From Pedobacter sp. D749 (GTDB taxonomy: Bacteria; Bacteroidota; Bacteroidia; Sphingobacteriales; Sphingobacteriaceae), in NCBI RefSeq assembly GCF_019317285.1, contig NZ_CP079218.1, forward strand, positions 2,852,001 through 2,916,000: a stretch of DNA of 64,000 bases, in the 5' to 3' direction. Positions 27,542-37,986 of the stretch are shown here, piece after piece; the stretch's first letter is position 1, and each line of letters begins with the position of its first letter. The position numbers and the translations under genes are program-made. The notes under the pieces are model-generated. The model worked only from the letters and a program-made list of their open reading frames with translations. It ran no database searches and was not told the DNA's origin.

Positions 27542-28558
27542 TTACTTAGGATTACAAATCGTGGTCAACTTTAACGAATAGTTAGCCTCCAGTGGTTCGT
27601 TAGTTTGCGCTAAACGTTGAGAACCGGTATTGGCAGGACAAGCAATATCCCCTGCTGCATCATAAACCAATTTATTTCCATCTGCTAATAATCCTTTTGG
27701 TACATAAACCTGCACTTTGGTAATTGAATAACCAGAAGGAAAATAACGCACATAATAACCGTCAGGGTGTTTCGTCCAGATGCCACTTGGCACATCACTT
27801 CTCGGCGGAGCCATCCCCGCTATAATAGCATATCTTTCCATATCGGCATAAGTATAATTCCCAGATGACACCAGTTGGCGGATATTATTTTCTGCTTCAA
27901 AAACAGCTTTCATTCCTGAAGGTAACTGGTCTTTAGCTTTTTCCATTACATCAAAAGGTAAAATGCCTAAAGCGCCTCCTTCCAATTGCGTAAGTTGTTT
28001 TGGCGTTAACAATTTCATTGCAGTTACTTTAACTTGTCCGTTAAAATCGGCAAATTTTGTTCTGGCAATAATGGTCCAAAGTAAAGCCTGGATATCATGC
28101 TGTTCTACTTCAGGATGTTTCTCTGCACTTTTTAATATCGCAACTACAATTTCTTCTTTCGAGCCTAAAACTGGGGCAAACATGTAACCATCGCCCTTTG
28201 ATGGCGCAAAAGTTCCGGCTTTCAGGCAGTAGCTTTTGTTGGTCATTTCGTACAAACCCTCACAGAGTACAAAACCGCCATCTGAATTTTTAGGCAGTAA
28301 ATACAAGGGCTGAGCTTTTAAATTTAATGAATTAATGAAATCAGGCAGTTTTTCGCCATCCCTGTTTACATCCTCAAAGTTGGTGGTAATGGCAGCTGGC
28401 TGTTTTAAAAACCTGTCTACGCCTAAAGCTTTAGCACCCTGAGCAGTACCGACTTTCAATAATTTATCTTTTAAACCTCCGAATTGGGCGTTTGCATTAG
28501 TTAAACACATCCCCGTGAATAGCAGGCCTAAGCCTAGAACTGTTATATTTTTCATCAT
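27542..28558 (-). CDS. Secreted protein of unknown function
   Basis: The protein is 338 residues long from the chosen Met at 28558 (MMKNITVLGLGLLFTGMCL), which gives a good signal peptide ending ANA-Q. The longer frame from 28579 adds seven residues before the signal. The body holds no motif I recognise. A short helical start (GGLKDKLLKVGTAQGAKALG) is followed by a mixed region (FVLCEGLYEMTNKSYCLKAG) and a C-terminal strand-rich stretch (SGYSITKVQVYVPKGLL). Four scattered cysteines may form disulfides. It is divergent from the metY leader. Confidence 0.7.
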   Translation of the reverse strand: MMKNITVLGLGLLFTGMCLTNANAQFGGLKDKLLKVGTAQGAKALGVDRFLKQPAAITTNFEDVNRDGEKLPDFINSLNLKAQPLYLLPKNSDGGFVLCEGLYEMTNKSYCLKAGTFAPSKGDGYMFAPVLGSKEEIVVAILKSAEKHPEVEQHDIQALLWTIIARTKFADFNGQVKVTAMKLLTPKQLTQLEGGALGILPFDVMEKAKDQLPSGMKAVFEAENNIRQLVSSGNYTYADMERYAIIAGMAPPRSDVPSGIWTKHPDGYYVRYFPSGYSITKVQVYVPKGLLADGNKLVYDAAGDIACPANTGSQRLAQTNEPLEANYSLKLTTICNPK

Positions 28559-28769
28559 AATTATATTTAGATAGGTCACACAAACTTAGAATTTTAAGTG
28601 TTAATTTTTATATTAAAAGTTTTAATTTGCCGCAATACAATAAAATACATTACTCATTTCCAAACGATTAACAAAAATTCAAAATTTTATTTTGTGAATT
28701 AAAATTAAATTCAGACATTTGAAATATTATTTGGTAGAAAGCTAAATAAAAGTCAATCTTCGCAGGTTG

Positions 28770-28878
28770 ATTTATAAAGAAGTGGCGAGAGACTGGCTCG
28801 ATGACCCACTGGCAACCCTCAGAAAGAGAAGGTGCCAATTCCTGACCGGATAATATGGTGTTATCTGGAGATATAAAT
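28770..28878 (+). ncRNA. SAM-I riboswitch (S box)
   Basis: The leader contains the conserved SAM-I core: AAGTGGCGAGAGACTGGCTC, GATGACCCACTGGCAACC and AAGGTGCCAATTCCTG. P1 is closed by ATTTATA (28770-28776) and TATAAAT (28872-28878). It lies 5' of metY-metX-hom, exactly the genes expected to be shut down when S-adenosylmethionine is abundant. An internal variable stem is TCAGAAAGAGAAGG-like and short. Confidence 0.92.
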
Positions 28879-28936
28879 GAAAACTGATGAAAACATTAAA
28901 TCTTCAATCGCTAAGCGACCCCAGTGCAAACCTTAA
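28877..28936 (+). other. Possible 19-codon leader ORF after the riboswitch
   Basis: The ATG at 28877 overlaps the 3' strand of riboswitch helix P1 and opens MKTDENIKSSIAKRPQCKP followed by TAA at 28934. When SAM is bound, P1 would mask this ATG. No clear ribosome-binding signal can be expected in this phylum, so coding is uncertain. Confidence 0.25.
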
Positions 28937-28983
28937 AAATTTAGAACAAACTTCTATTTTTACTTTTTTCAATAGGTGTGCAA

Positions 28984-29012
28984 TTACTTGTATGTGCTGT
29001 TGCATACAGTAA
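28984..29012 (+). other. Stem-loop in the metY leader
   Basis: TTACTTGTATG and CATACAGTAA pair across TGCTGTTG with one bulge. It sits 105 bp past the riboswitch and is followed by a T-rich stretch (CTTCCTTTTTTG) after a gap. It may be part of the expression platform. A second hairpin TCCCGAAACATCGGGA lies at about 29055-29070. Confidence 0.4.
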
Positions 29013-30467
<1,455 letters not shown>

Positions 30468-30497
30468 TCCCGTTCATTTTCCGAATACAACATAACA

Positions 30498-31556
30498 ATG
30501 AGTACAGCATCAACGTATAATTATAATAAACAGTTCAAATTAGAGAGCGGAAAAAAAATCCGCAACCTGCAAATTGCTTATCAAACTTATGGCAAATTAA
30601 ATGCAAATAAAGATAATGTAATTTGGGTTTGCCACGCACTGACTGCCAATGCTGATGTTTTTGAATGGTGGGAAGGTTTGTTCGGTCAGAATGCTTTGTT
30701 CAACCCGGAAGATCATTATATCGTTTGTGCCAATGTTTTAGGCTCGCATTATGGCAGCACCAACCCATTAAGTACCAATCCGGTAACAGGTTTACCTTAT
30801 TACCTTTCGTTTCCGCAGTTTACGATCCGCGATTTAGTATCGGCACATCAGTTATTGGCTTCACATTTAGGTATTGATTATATTAAATTATTAATCGGTG
30901 GTTCTTTGGGTGGGCAACAAGCTGTAGAATGGAGTATTTCGGAACCGAATAAAATCGAAAACCTAATCCTGATTGCCACCAATGCGGCGCATTCTCCATG
31001 GGGAATTGCGTTTAACGAAAGTCAGCGTTTAGCCATTACCACAGATAGAACTTTTTATGCCAACCAACCGAACGGAGGTAGCAAGGGTTTAAAAACTGCC
31101 CGTAGTATTGCACTTTTAAGTTACAGAACGTATAGTGCTTATGGCAGTACGCAGGTAGAAAGTGTAAACGATAAGACTGACAATTTCAGGTCGTCTTCTT
31201 ACCAGAATTATCAGGGAGAAAAGTTAATCAACCGCTTTAATGCTTACAGTTATTATTATTTAACGAAAGCTATGGACAGCCACAATGTGGGCCGTAACCG
31301 AAAAAGTATTGGCGATGCACTAAAACTAATCAGCGCCAATACACTGGTAATCGGAATAGAAAATGATGTTTTGTTTCCTTTATCGGAGCAAAAATATCTG
31401 GCAGATCATATCCCTGGGGCAGAATTTTGCGCCTTGCATTCTGATTATGGACATGATGGTTTTTTAATCGAAACAGATGCTTTGACTAACGTCATCGGAA
31501 ACTTTATGAAGGAAAGCCGTAATAAAAAAATCATCAAATTACAGCATACGGCCTAA
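30498..31556 (+). CDS. metX: Homoserine O-acetyltransferase MetX
   Basis: An alpha/beta-hydrolase-fold enzyme of 352 residues that acetylates homoserine using acetyl-CoA. The nucleophile Ser136 is in LLIGGSLGGQQAVEWS. The oxyanion region WVCHALTANADVFEWW and the product-channel stretch NVLGSHYGSTNPLSTNP are typical. The catalytic His is in LHSDYGHDGFLIET. It supplies the substrate of the preceding MetY and is followed at 138 bp by homoserine dehydrogenase. Confidence 0.94.
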   Translation: MSTASTYNYNKQFKLESGKKIRNLQIAYQTYGKLNANKDNVIWVCHALTANADVFEWWEGLFGQNALFNPEDHYIVCANVLGSHYGSTNPLSTNPVTGLPYYLSFPQFTIRDLVSAHQLLASHLGIDYIKLLIGGSLGGQQAVEWSISEPNKIENLILIATNAAHSPWGIAFNESQRLAITTDRTFYANQPNGGSKGLKTARSIALLSYRTYSAYGSTQVESVNDKTDNFRSSSYQNYQGEKLINRFNAYSYYYLTKAMDSHNVGRNRKSIGDALKLISANTLVIGIENDVLFPLSEQKYLADHIPGAEFCALHSDYGHDGFLIETDALTNVIGNFMKESRNKKIIKLQHTA

Positions 31557-31694
31557 AAAGGTTGAGGTTTAGGGTTTAGGGTGAAAAATAAAAAGAATAG
31601 CTAATATCTGTACTATCAAATTCACCAAAAAATAATATAAAATAAATACAGTTAATCGGTGTAATCTGTTTATCTGTGTAATCAATCTAAAATA

Positions 31695-32939
31695 ATGAGT
31701 AAGAATTTAAAAATCGGTTTATTTGGTTTCGGCGTTGTAGGGCAAGGTTTATTGGACATTATCCAAAGCCAGAACCTGAACCTGGAGATCATTAAAATCG
31801 CGATAAAAGACCCAAGAAAGAAACGTAGCCTCAATAAGGATCTGTTTACTACGGACCGCAACGAAATACTGAACAATACAGAAATTAATACAATTGTAGA
31901 ATTGATTAATGATGCCGATGCTGCCTACGAAATTGTAACTAATGCGTTAAAAAACGGTAAAAATGTAGTCTCGGCCAATAAAAAAATGATCGCCACACAC
32001 TTAAAAGAACTGGTAGATTTACAACAGGAATATGGCACTTCCCTATTGTACGAAGGTGCTGTTTGTGGCAGTATTCCAATTATCCGTAATTTAGAAGAAT
32101 ATTACGATAATGAGTTATTCCATGCTTTGAGTGGGATTTTTAATGGCTCATCTAATTATATTTTATCAAAAATATTCAACGAAGGACAAAGTTACGATTC
32201 GGCATTAAAAGAAGCGCAGGATTTAGGTTTCGCAGAAACCGATCCAATTTTAGACGTGGGAGGTTATGATCCAAAATATAAACTGGCCATTGCTACCGTA
32301 CATGCTTATGGTTTATTTGTAAATCCTGATGCGATTTTAAACATTGGTATACAGAACCTTTCTGATTACGACATTAAATATGCACGTGAGAAAAATTTCA
32401 AAATTAAGTTGGTTCCCACAGCACGTAAGGTCAATACAAAAGATATTGTGACCTATGTACTCCCTAAACTGGTAGCTAAAGATGATTTTCTCTACAACGT
32501 AGAAAACGAGTACAATGCAGTTGCAGTTCAGGCAGCTTTTGCTGATAAACAGTTTTTCTATGGTAAAGGTGCGGGTGGCCATCCTACTGGTGCTGCTGTA
32601 CTATCTGATATTGCAGCCCTGCGTTACGATTACCGTTACGAGTATAAAAAATACCACTCAGAGAATGGTGTAAAACATACAGAAGAAATTCTTTTAGAAG
32701 TTTATTTGCGTTATGCGGATGAAGATCTGATTACCCTATTGGAATTTGATAACATTAGTGAACGTTATGCAGCCAGCAGTTATAAATATGTAGTTGGAAC
32801 GGTTAAGTTAGAAAGTTTGATTAAAAACCGGGACTTACTATTGGATGAATCTGTTTTTGTGGCCTACACAGGCAGACAAATTTACAAACAGGAGCAATTG
32901 AGTGAAAATGTTTTTGCCGAGGAGCTGGCAAGCCTATAA
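31695..32939 (+). CDS. hom: Homoserine dehydrogenase
   Basis: The protein has 414 residues and reduces aspartate semialdehyde to homoserine, feeding MetX. The NAD(P)-binding motif is GLFGFGVVGQG at residues 8-18. The catalytic domain shows VSANKKMIATH, LLYEGAVCGSIPIIRNL, LSGIFNGSSNYIL and the DPILDVGGYDPKYKLAI signature. The C-terminal part (about 330-414) looks like a divergent extension rather than a classical ACT domain. The unit ends in a strong terminator. Confidence 0.93.
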   Translation: MSKNLKIGLFGFGVVGQGLLDIIQSQNLNLEIIKIAIKDPRKKRSLNKDLFTTDRNEILNNTEINTIVELINDADAAYEIVTNALKNGKNVVSANKKMIATHLKELVDLQQEYGTSLLYEGAVCGSIPIIRNLEEYYDNELFHALSGIFNGSSNYILSKIFNEGQSYDSALKEAQDLGFAETDPILDVGGYDPKYKLAIATVHAYGLFVNPDAILNIGIQNLSDYDIKYAREKNFKIKLVPTARKVNTKDIVTYVLPKLVAKDDFLYNVENEYNAVAVQAAFADKQFFYGKGAGGHPTGAAVLSDIAALRYDYRYEYKKYHSENGVKHTEEILLEVYLRYADEDLITLLEFDNISERYAASSYKYVVGTVKLESLIKNRDLLLDESVFVAYTGRQIYKQEQLSENVFAEELASL

Positions 32940-32984
32940 CTTATTTTTAAGGTTATTTTTTTTATTTGTTTTGTTGTTAAGTAC

Positions 32985-33010
32985 AAAGGCCGGAGCGAGT
33001 CCGGCCTTTT
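32985..33010. terminator. Bidirectional rho-independent terminator
   Basis: AAAGGCCGGA, loop GCGAG, then TCCGGCCTTTT. It serves hom on the plus strand, and its A-run can serve the converging toxin gene on the minus strand. Confidence 0.9.
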
Positions 33011-33015
33011 GCGGT

Positions 33016-33360
33016 TTACTTAAAATTTTCTAAAATACGTTGCCTGTCTTCATTTTCCTTATCGTTTTTATGATAAAGCTCAATAAAAACTATCTTTTTT
33101 TCTTCTTCGAAATAAGCATAGATTAATCTCAAACCAGAGTTTACCCCGCGGCCTTTTAAAGATTTGCAGGCCATCTTTTTTATTTTAATCACACAGGTAT
33201 TAATACCTAAGTTATCTATTGTAAAGCTAAATGGTGGCTGCTGACTTGGCCTAACATTTATAATTGTCTTTACCATTTCCAAGTCGTCATTTAATGTTCG
33301 ATACTTTTTTAATAGAAATTTCAAATCCCTATTAAATTCGGTGAGTGAATCGAAATGCAT
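33016..33360 (-). CDS. RelE/HigB-like toxin of a Panacea toxin-antitoxin pair
   Basis: The protein has 114 residues. The C-terminal half has the RelE/ParE-superfamily strand-turn pattern with basic residues: MACKSLKGRGVNSGLRLIYA, then FEEEKKIVFIELYHKNDKEN. Members of this superfamily cut ribosome-bound mRNA or inhibit gyrase; which applies is not visible. It begins 3 bp after the stop of an HTH-Panacea gene, the usual antitoxin-first order. The exact toxin subfamily is uncertain. Confidence 0.7.
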   Translation of the reverse strand: MHFDSLTEFNRDLKFLLKKYRTLNDDLEMVKTIINVRPSQQPPFSFTIDNLGINTCVIKIKKMACKSLKGRGVNSGLRLIYAYFEEEKKIVFIELYHKNDKENEDRQRILENFK

Positions 33361-33363
33361 ACA

Positions 33364-34161
33364 TTAATTATCATCTTCGTCATACACCCTTACAGAATAT
33401 GGCAACTCTCTATAGAATGCGAGTTCGTAGCTAATATCCTTACCTTCTTCTGTAACTTCCCAAGGTAAATCTTTATGCGAATAATCGCTTATAGCTATAG
33501 CCGACCAATCGCTCATTTGTTCGATCACTTTATCTATAACATCTTTTTCACTTGCCTTGAGTAAGGTTAAATCAGCTTTTACAAGTGGCAGATAGCGCTT
33601 TTGTGGGTAACCTTTAAATTCTGTTTTTATTCGCTGAAGCTGATTTGCATCTATCATTTGATTGATAATCGCATCTAACTTTTGAGGAACAGGGCCATAA
33701 GGCAACTTTTTATACTTCGCACCTGTTAAATGCTCTTCATATAATTCATAATAATTAAAATCAGAAAAATAAAGGAGTTTATACAGTACGGTTTCGCCAA
33801 CATTAGGCTTACCTGCACAACGTTCTAAAATATAAAGCAAAACGTTTTTAAACTTATTGATATTTAAAGTTGGAACAGAAATACGTTCTTCTACAAGCTC
33901 TTCGTTTGTTTCATCAGGTAATTTTAAGCTTTGATTGGCTAGAAAATCTTTGGTCATAAAATCATCGAGAGAGAAACCCAGAACTACAGATAACCGTTGC
34001 ATTTCGCTTAAGCTAACACTCCTGTTTCCTAATTCTATTTGTGCCAGGGAAGGCCTTGAAATCGTAATACTTTTTGCCAGATCCTCTTGAGAGAAACCTT
34101 TACTTAAACGTAGGTTAGCTATTCTCTCACCAATTTCCTTTTTAGATAGTTCGTACCTCAT
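33364..34161 (-). CDS. HTH-XRE plus Panacea (DUF4065) antitoxin
   Basis: The protein has 265 residues. An XRE-type helix-turn-helix covers residues about 8-65 (IGERIANLRLSKGFSQEDLA and ISRPSLAQIELGNRSVSLSE). A Panacea/SocA-like domain spans about 100-235 (KFKNVLLYILERC, VGETVLYKLLYFSDFNYYEL, LTGAKYKKLPYGPVP). Panacea domains are established as versatile antitoxin modules that neutralise unrelated toxins. The HTH should autorepress the pair. It is immediately upstream of the RelE-like toxin. Confidence 0.85.
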   Translation of the reverse strand: MRYELSKKEIGERIANLRLSKGFSQEDLAKSITISRPSLAQIELGNRSVSLSEMQRLSVVLGFSLDDFMTKDFLANQSLKLPDETNEELVEERISVPTLNINKFKNVLLYILERCAGKPNVGETVLYKLLYFSDFNYYELYEEHLTGAKYKKLPYGPVPQKLDAIINQMIDANQLQRIKTEFKGYPQKRYLPLVKADLTLLKASEKDVIDKVIEQMSDWSAIAISDYSHKDLPWEVTEEGKDISYELAFYRELPYSVRVYDEDDN

Positions 34162-34264
34162 AAATCAAAGATACGATTTGTTTTAAAACCAAACAACAGC
34201 ATGATCTATTTAAGAACAAACAGTAAATCAAACCCCTAATATTTTAATCTTGTATATTTTATAA

Positions 34265-34708
34265 TTACTTTACCTTAATGTATTTCTCAATAATCACCCG
34301 GTCTACCATTGCTGCTTCCACCTTCTCTACACCTTTCTGAATCAAAGTATCGTTATGGATGGTGAGTTTGAACTTAAAAGTCTTACCCTCCCAGTTTTTA
34401 TCCTTATAATATTCCAGATGCTCGGTATAATCATCTTTATCTAAAACAAAAGTTCCACCACCGGCATCAAAGTTAGTGCTATCTTTAACATCAAGGCTGT
34501 GCCTTAAAAATGCAAAATGGCTGTGATTGAGAATTTTGATCATTTTCAGTTTACCCGAATAATCTGTGGTTTTACTTTTTCCATTTTCGATGGTTGTAGC
34601 CGATAGTAACTGCCATGTACCCTGAATATTAAGCTCCTGATCATTTTCGTTTTTACCAGAACAGGAAAATATTGAAAGTACTGCGAGTAGCATTAAAATA
34701 TTTCTCAT
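34265..34708 (-). CDS. Small lipoprotein, lipocalin-like
   Basis: The protein has 147 residues with a lipoprotein signal MRNILMLLAVLSIFSCSG (lipidated Cys16). The body GTWQLLSATTIENGKSKT ... KLKMIKILNHSHFAFLRH resembles Bacteroidetes lipocalin-like / DUF4488-type proteins that begin with a G-x-W strand. Function unknown. It follows the queuosine-precursor transporter gene by 25 bp on the same strand, so the two may be co-transcribed. Confidence 0.7.
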   Translation of the reverse strand: MRNILMLLAVLSIFSCSGKNENDQELNIQGTWQLLSATTIENGKSKTTDYSGKLKMIKILNHSHFAFLRHSLDVKDSTNFDAGGGTFVLDKDDYTEHLEYYKDKNWEGKTFKFKLTIHNDTLIQKGVEKVEAAMVDRVIIEKYIKVK

Positions 34709-34733
34709 AATTTATTATTTGGCTGTTTTAATA

Positions 34734-35504
34734 TTAGCCTCTGCCCGCCATTTTAATGAGTTTGTGGGCAAGATCTTTACCCAGGTATCCATCAATAATG
34801 GCATGTACTCCATATAAAATTGGGGTCATTAAAATAGCCACCGCGAATTTATAAGTATAATTCACCAAACCTATTGCGGCAACCATTTGCCAGCTGTAGT
34901 GATACTGAGGATTTAAATAAAAGGCAATAAAGATGACCACAAAGCTATCAATCAATTGCGATACCAGCGTTGAGCCCGTAGCACGCAGCCATAACGCGCG
35001 TTCGCCCGTTATCTTTTTAATCCGGTGAAAAATCAAAACATCGGATAGCTGTCCTATAATAAAAGCCGTAATTGAACCTACAATAATCCACATGCCCTGA
35101 CCAAAAATCCCTGCAAATGCATTGTTCATATTTAAGTCTTCACCATTAATTTTTTGGTGTACCCAAAAATCGGCAGCGCTTAAATGCATAGAGCCCCAAA
35201 CCACTATAAAGGCGAATGCGATTAAAATTGAGGTGAGGACAGATAAAAAACGGACTTGCTTTACACCAAAATATTCATTTATAATATCTGTCATGATGAA
35301 AATGATCGGCCAGGTTAATACTCCTGCTGACATGACAAAGGATAGATGCGGAACGCCCAGTAAATTAATATCGAACTTTTTAAAACCCAGCGTTTCTTCG
35401 ACACTGAATAGCTTAACTCCAATAAACTCTGATAATATAGCGTTTGCCACGAAAAAGCTACCCAGAATGAGTAGTAAACGGCTTTCTTTTGTCTTAAAAG
35501 TCAT
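34734..35504 (-). CDS. Queuosine precursor transporter (YhhQ/DUF165 family)
   Basis: A 256-residue inner-membrane protein with about six helices. The family pattern is clear: ILGSFFVANAILSEFIGVKL at the start, WPIIFIMTDIINEYFGVKQV, then GSITAFIIGQLSDVLIFHRI and LRATGSTLVSQLIDSFVVIF. Relatives import preQ0/preQ1 for tRNA queuosine modification. I looked for a preQ1 riboswitch upstream and did not find one. Confidence 0.9.
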   Translation of the reverse strand: MTFKTKESRLLLILGSFFVANAILSEFIGVKLFSVEETLGFKKFDINLLGVPHLSFVMSAGVLTWPIIFIMTDIINEYFGVKQVRFLSVLTSILIAFAFIVVWGSMHLSAADFWVHQKINGEDLNMNNAFAGIFGQGMWIIVGSITAFIIGQLSDVLIFHRIKKITGERALWLRATGSTLVSQLIDSFVVIFIAFYLNPQYHYSWQMVAAIGLVNYTYKFAVAILMTPILYGVHAIIDGYLGKDLAHKLIKMAGRG

Positions 35505-35712
35505 AGACTATAAATCTATAAATAAATAGCAGATTTAACATAACAATCATTATATTTTTAACACAGGAGCACAAAGATTACGCGGTTGCCAAATTGTACA
35601 CTATTTTAATTTATTTATCTTCAAAATATGATTTTTACAATCGTTCGACTGTAAAAATAGGTTAACAACTTAAATCTCACAATCTTTGCGCCATCAAAAT
35701 CCGGTAATCTTC

Positions 35713-36939
35713 ATGGCTAAAAAACAACACTTCTATCTCATACTCATTTTAGGTTCTTTGGCGGCACTTGGCCCTTTTTCCATCGACATGTACCTGCCCG
35801 GTTTTGTTGATATTGCCAAGGATTTGAGAAGCAATGAATCAACGGTAGCCCTTTCACTTTCGAGTTTTTTTATCGGGATTTCTGCCGGCCAGTTATTATA
35901 TGGTCCGCTTCTGGATAAATTTGGAAGAAAGAAACCGCTATATTTTGGTCTGGCACTTTATATCCTTTCCTCTTTTCTTTGTTTGGCAGTGACAGACGTT
36001 AATGAATTAATTATTTTACGTTTTGTGCAGGCTATTGGAAGCTGTGCCACGGCTGTAGCCTCAGTTGCTATGGTAAGAGATCTGTTTTCAGTAGAAGAAA
36101 GCCCGAAGGTATTTGCTTCCTTGATGTTGGTTATCGCTGTTTCGCCTATGCTTGCCCCAACAGCAGGTGGTTACTTAATTTCGGCATTAGGTTGGAAATA
36201 TGTATTTGTGTTTTTAGGATTGATGGCGATTTTAATGCTCCTGGCTTCCATTTTCAAACTGCCCGAAAGTTATAAGCCTGATCCGAATTACTCTTTAAAA
36301 CCAAAGCCAATTTTAACCAATTTCTTTACCGTTTTAAAAGAACCTCAATTTTATACTTATGCTTTAATCAGTTCAATTACCTTTTCGGGATTATTCGCCT
36401 ACGTATCATCCTCGCCTCAGGTATTTATGAAAATTTACGAAGTAAGTAAGACTGGCTACGGATGGATTTTCGCCCTGTTATCGGTATCGTTTATTGGATC
36501 AAGTCAGGTAAATAGCTTAATACTTAGATGGTTTACCAGTAAAAAAATTGTCACCTATGCACTTATTGCTCAATGTATTTTCAGTTTAATCTTTTTGGTT
36601 TTTGCGTTAAACAATTGGCTGAGTTTATATTCTACGATAGGCTTTATTGCCTTATTTTTGGCTTGCTTAGGTTTAATAAATCCAAATGCTGCTGCCTTGT
36701 CGCTCGCACCATTTACCAAAAATGCGGGTAGTGCATCGGCGTTAATGGGTGCCTTACAAATGGGATTGGGTGCTTTGGCTTCGGTTATGGTAAGTTTATT
36801 TAGTGAACACTCGGTTGTACCGATGCCTTTAGTAATGACTGCCGCGGCCTTTATTGCTTTGTGTTGTTTATTGATTGGCAGAAGGTTTATTACAACTGAA
36901 GTGGAGGCATCGCCTGATGCTGCTGTTGCAGCGCACTAG
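35713..36939 (+). CDS. Bcr/CflA-type multidrug efflux MFS transporter
   Basis: Drug:H+ antiporter of the 12-helix DHA1 type, 408 residues from the Met at 35713 (MAKKQHFYLILILGSLAALG). The longer frame from 35686 adds nine residues without membrane character. Signatures are GPFSIDMYLPGF in helix 1, GPLLDKFGRKKPLYFGLALY in loop 2-3, RFVQAIGSCATAVASVAMVRD and the antiporter motif region SPMLAPTAGGYLI. Substrate range cannot be predicted. Confidence 0.88.
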   Translation: MAKKQHFYLILILGSLAALGPFSIDMYLPGFVDIAKDLRSNESTVALSLSSFFIGISAGQLLYGPLLDKFGRKKPLYFGLALYILSSFLCLAVTDVNELIILRFVQAIGSCATAVASVAMVRDLFSVEESPKVFASLMLVIAVSPMLAPTAGGYLISALGWKYVFVFLGLMAILMLLASIFKLPESYKPDPNYSLKPKPILTNFFTVLKEPQFYTYALISSITFSGLFAYVSSSPQVFMKIYEVSKTGYGWIFALLSVSFIGSSQVNSLILRWFTSKKIVTYALIAQCIFSLIFLVFALNNWLSLYSTIGFIALFLACLGLINPNAAALSLAPFTKNAGSASALMGALQMGLGALASVMVSLFSEHSVVPMPLVMTAAAFIALCCLLIGRRFITTEVEASPDAAVAAH

Positions 36940-37296
36940 TATTATACTACAAAGACACAAAGGGGGTATCATAAATATAAAATCTCATCCTGAGGGTTAA
37001 TTTATAGTAGAAGATGAATATTAGTGACAGAGGATTTTTAGTGCTATGTGCCGGCCAGGAATCGTCATTGCGAGGAGGCCTTTTCAGCCGACAAAGCAAT
37101 CTTACAACTATCGCTAGTAGCGAGCGCTTTAAGATTGCTTCGTGCCTCGCAATGACGACCATTCTATTCGAGTCTATCAATATTAGCCTGTCGAAGAATC
37201 TCTTTAAATACCTTGCAAAGCATTTCGATAAGCTCAACCTGACAAGTTCGAATGGAATCACAAATATGATACGGTCTCCGTTTCTTGGTGGCAAAA
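36940..37296. other. Intergenic region between convergent genes
   Basis: These 357 bases contain the palindromic element at 37062-37158. They also hold an AT-rich stretch with no supported gene; the reading frames there run through the repeat on both strands. Confidence 0.6.
37062..37158. repeat. Palindromic intergenic repeat, TCGTCATTGCGAGGAGG family
   Basis: The ends TCGTCATTGCGAGGAGGC and GCCTCGCAATGACGA are inverted. Inner GCAATCTTACAAC and AAGATTGCTTCG also pair, around CGCTAGTAGCG. Close relatives occur at 44787-44882 and at the outer ends of the long repeats around the GH95 gene. Confidence 0.85.
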
Positions 37297-37986
37297 CTAT
37301 GGTACAAATAACCTGTAAATCAAATAGCAAACAATTGTACCTACTGCTGCGATGATGAAACCGCTTAATCGTTTCTTTTTAATAAAACAGATTAAGATAA
37401 TTCCGGAGATGGACACTAATGTCATCAACACTGCCGAAATATCGATAATCCACGACCAGGCCTTACCAGAATCCCTTCCTTTGTGTAAATCGTTAATCAC
37501 AGCTACAGCACCAAACCTGGTTGTGGTTAATTCGTATTTACCCGTTTCGCGGTCTATAAAAGAATCGGCCAGGTAACCAGGTCCGTTAAAGGTTAAGCTC
37601 AATTCTCTGTCATCCATTCTGAAATCGCTCAATGCACCTTTAACCTCATGTTTGCTCCTAAAAAACTCAACAAGTTGTAACTTATTGATCTTATTGGTAT
37701 CGGGTTGGTTTACCCATTTTAAGTTTACCGAACCAGAATCTTTAGTAACCAATTCTTTACCGGAAGTAAACCAATCTGCATGGTTTAAGGTTAAGCCCGA
37801 TACTGCAAAGAAGAGCAGGATTGTAAAACTCACCATCGATAAATAAATGTGCAGCCAGCGTGATAAGCCAGCTAACCGCTTTTTCCCTTTACCTTTTCCG
37901 CTATCTTTTTTAACCTGCTTTTTTCCCAGGCCGCCAGGTGCAACCGTGATCTTATTTTTTTGCAGTTCCGATTTTTCTGTAGTCAA
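37297..37986 (-). CDS. PepSY-associated membrane protein
   Basis: The protein has 229 residues. A lysine-rich cytosolic start is followed by RWLHIYLSMVSFTILLFFAV, the typical first helix of PepSY-TM proteins with its conserved His. A periplasmic PepSY domain lies at about 75-165 (DRETGKYELTTTRFGAVAVI, then NDLHKGRDSGKAWSWIID). Two further helices are at about 172-193 and 203-225. It overlaps the ApbE-DUF2271 gene by 35 nt, so the pair is translationally linked. Such pairs are associated with extracytosolic flavin-dependent electron transfer. Confidence 0.85.
   Translation of the reverse strand: MTTEKSELQKNKITVAPGGLGKKQVKKDSGKGKGKKRLAGLSRWLHIYLSMVSFTILLFFAVSGLTLNHADWFTSGKELVTKDSGSVNLKWVNQPDTNKINKLQLVEFFRSKHEVKGALSDFRMDDRELSLTFNGPGYLADSFIDRETGKYELTTTRFGAVAVINDLHKGRDSGKAWSWIIDISAVLMTLVSISGIILICFIKKKRLSGFIIAAVGTIVCYLIYRLFVP

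Noticed and set aside
35505-35600. preQ1 riboswitch upstream of the queuosine-precursor transporter
   Set aside because: No H-type pseudoknot core or conserved CUAGGAG-like loop is visible.
36947-37355. Overlapping ORFs on both strands of about 115-127 codons
   Set aside because: They are translations of the palindromic repeat at 37062-37158 and its flanks.
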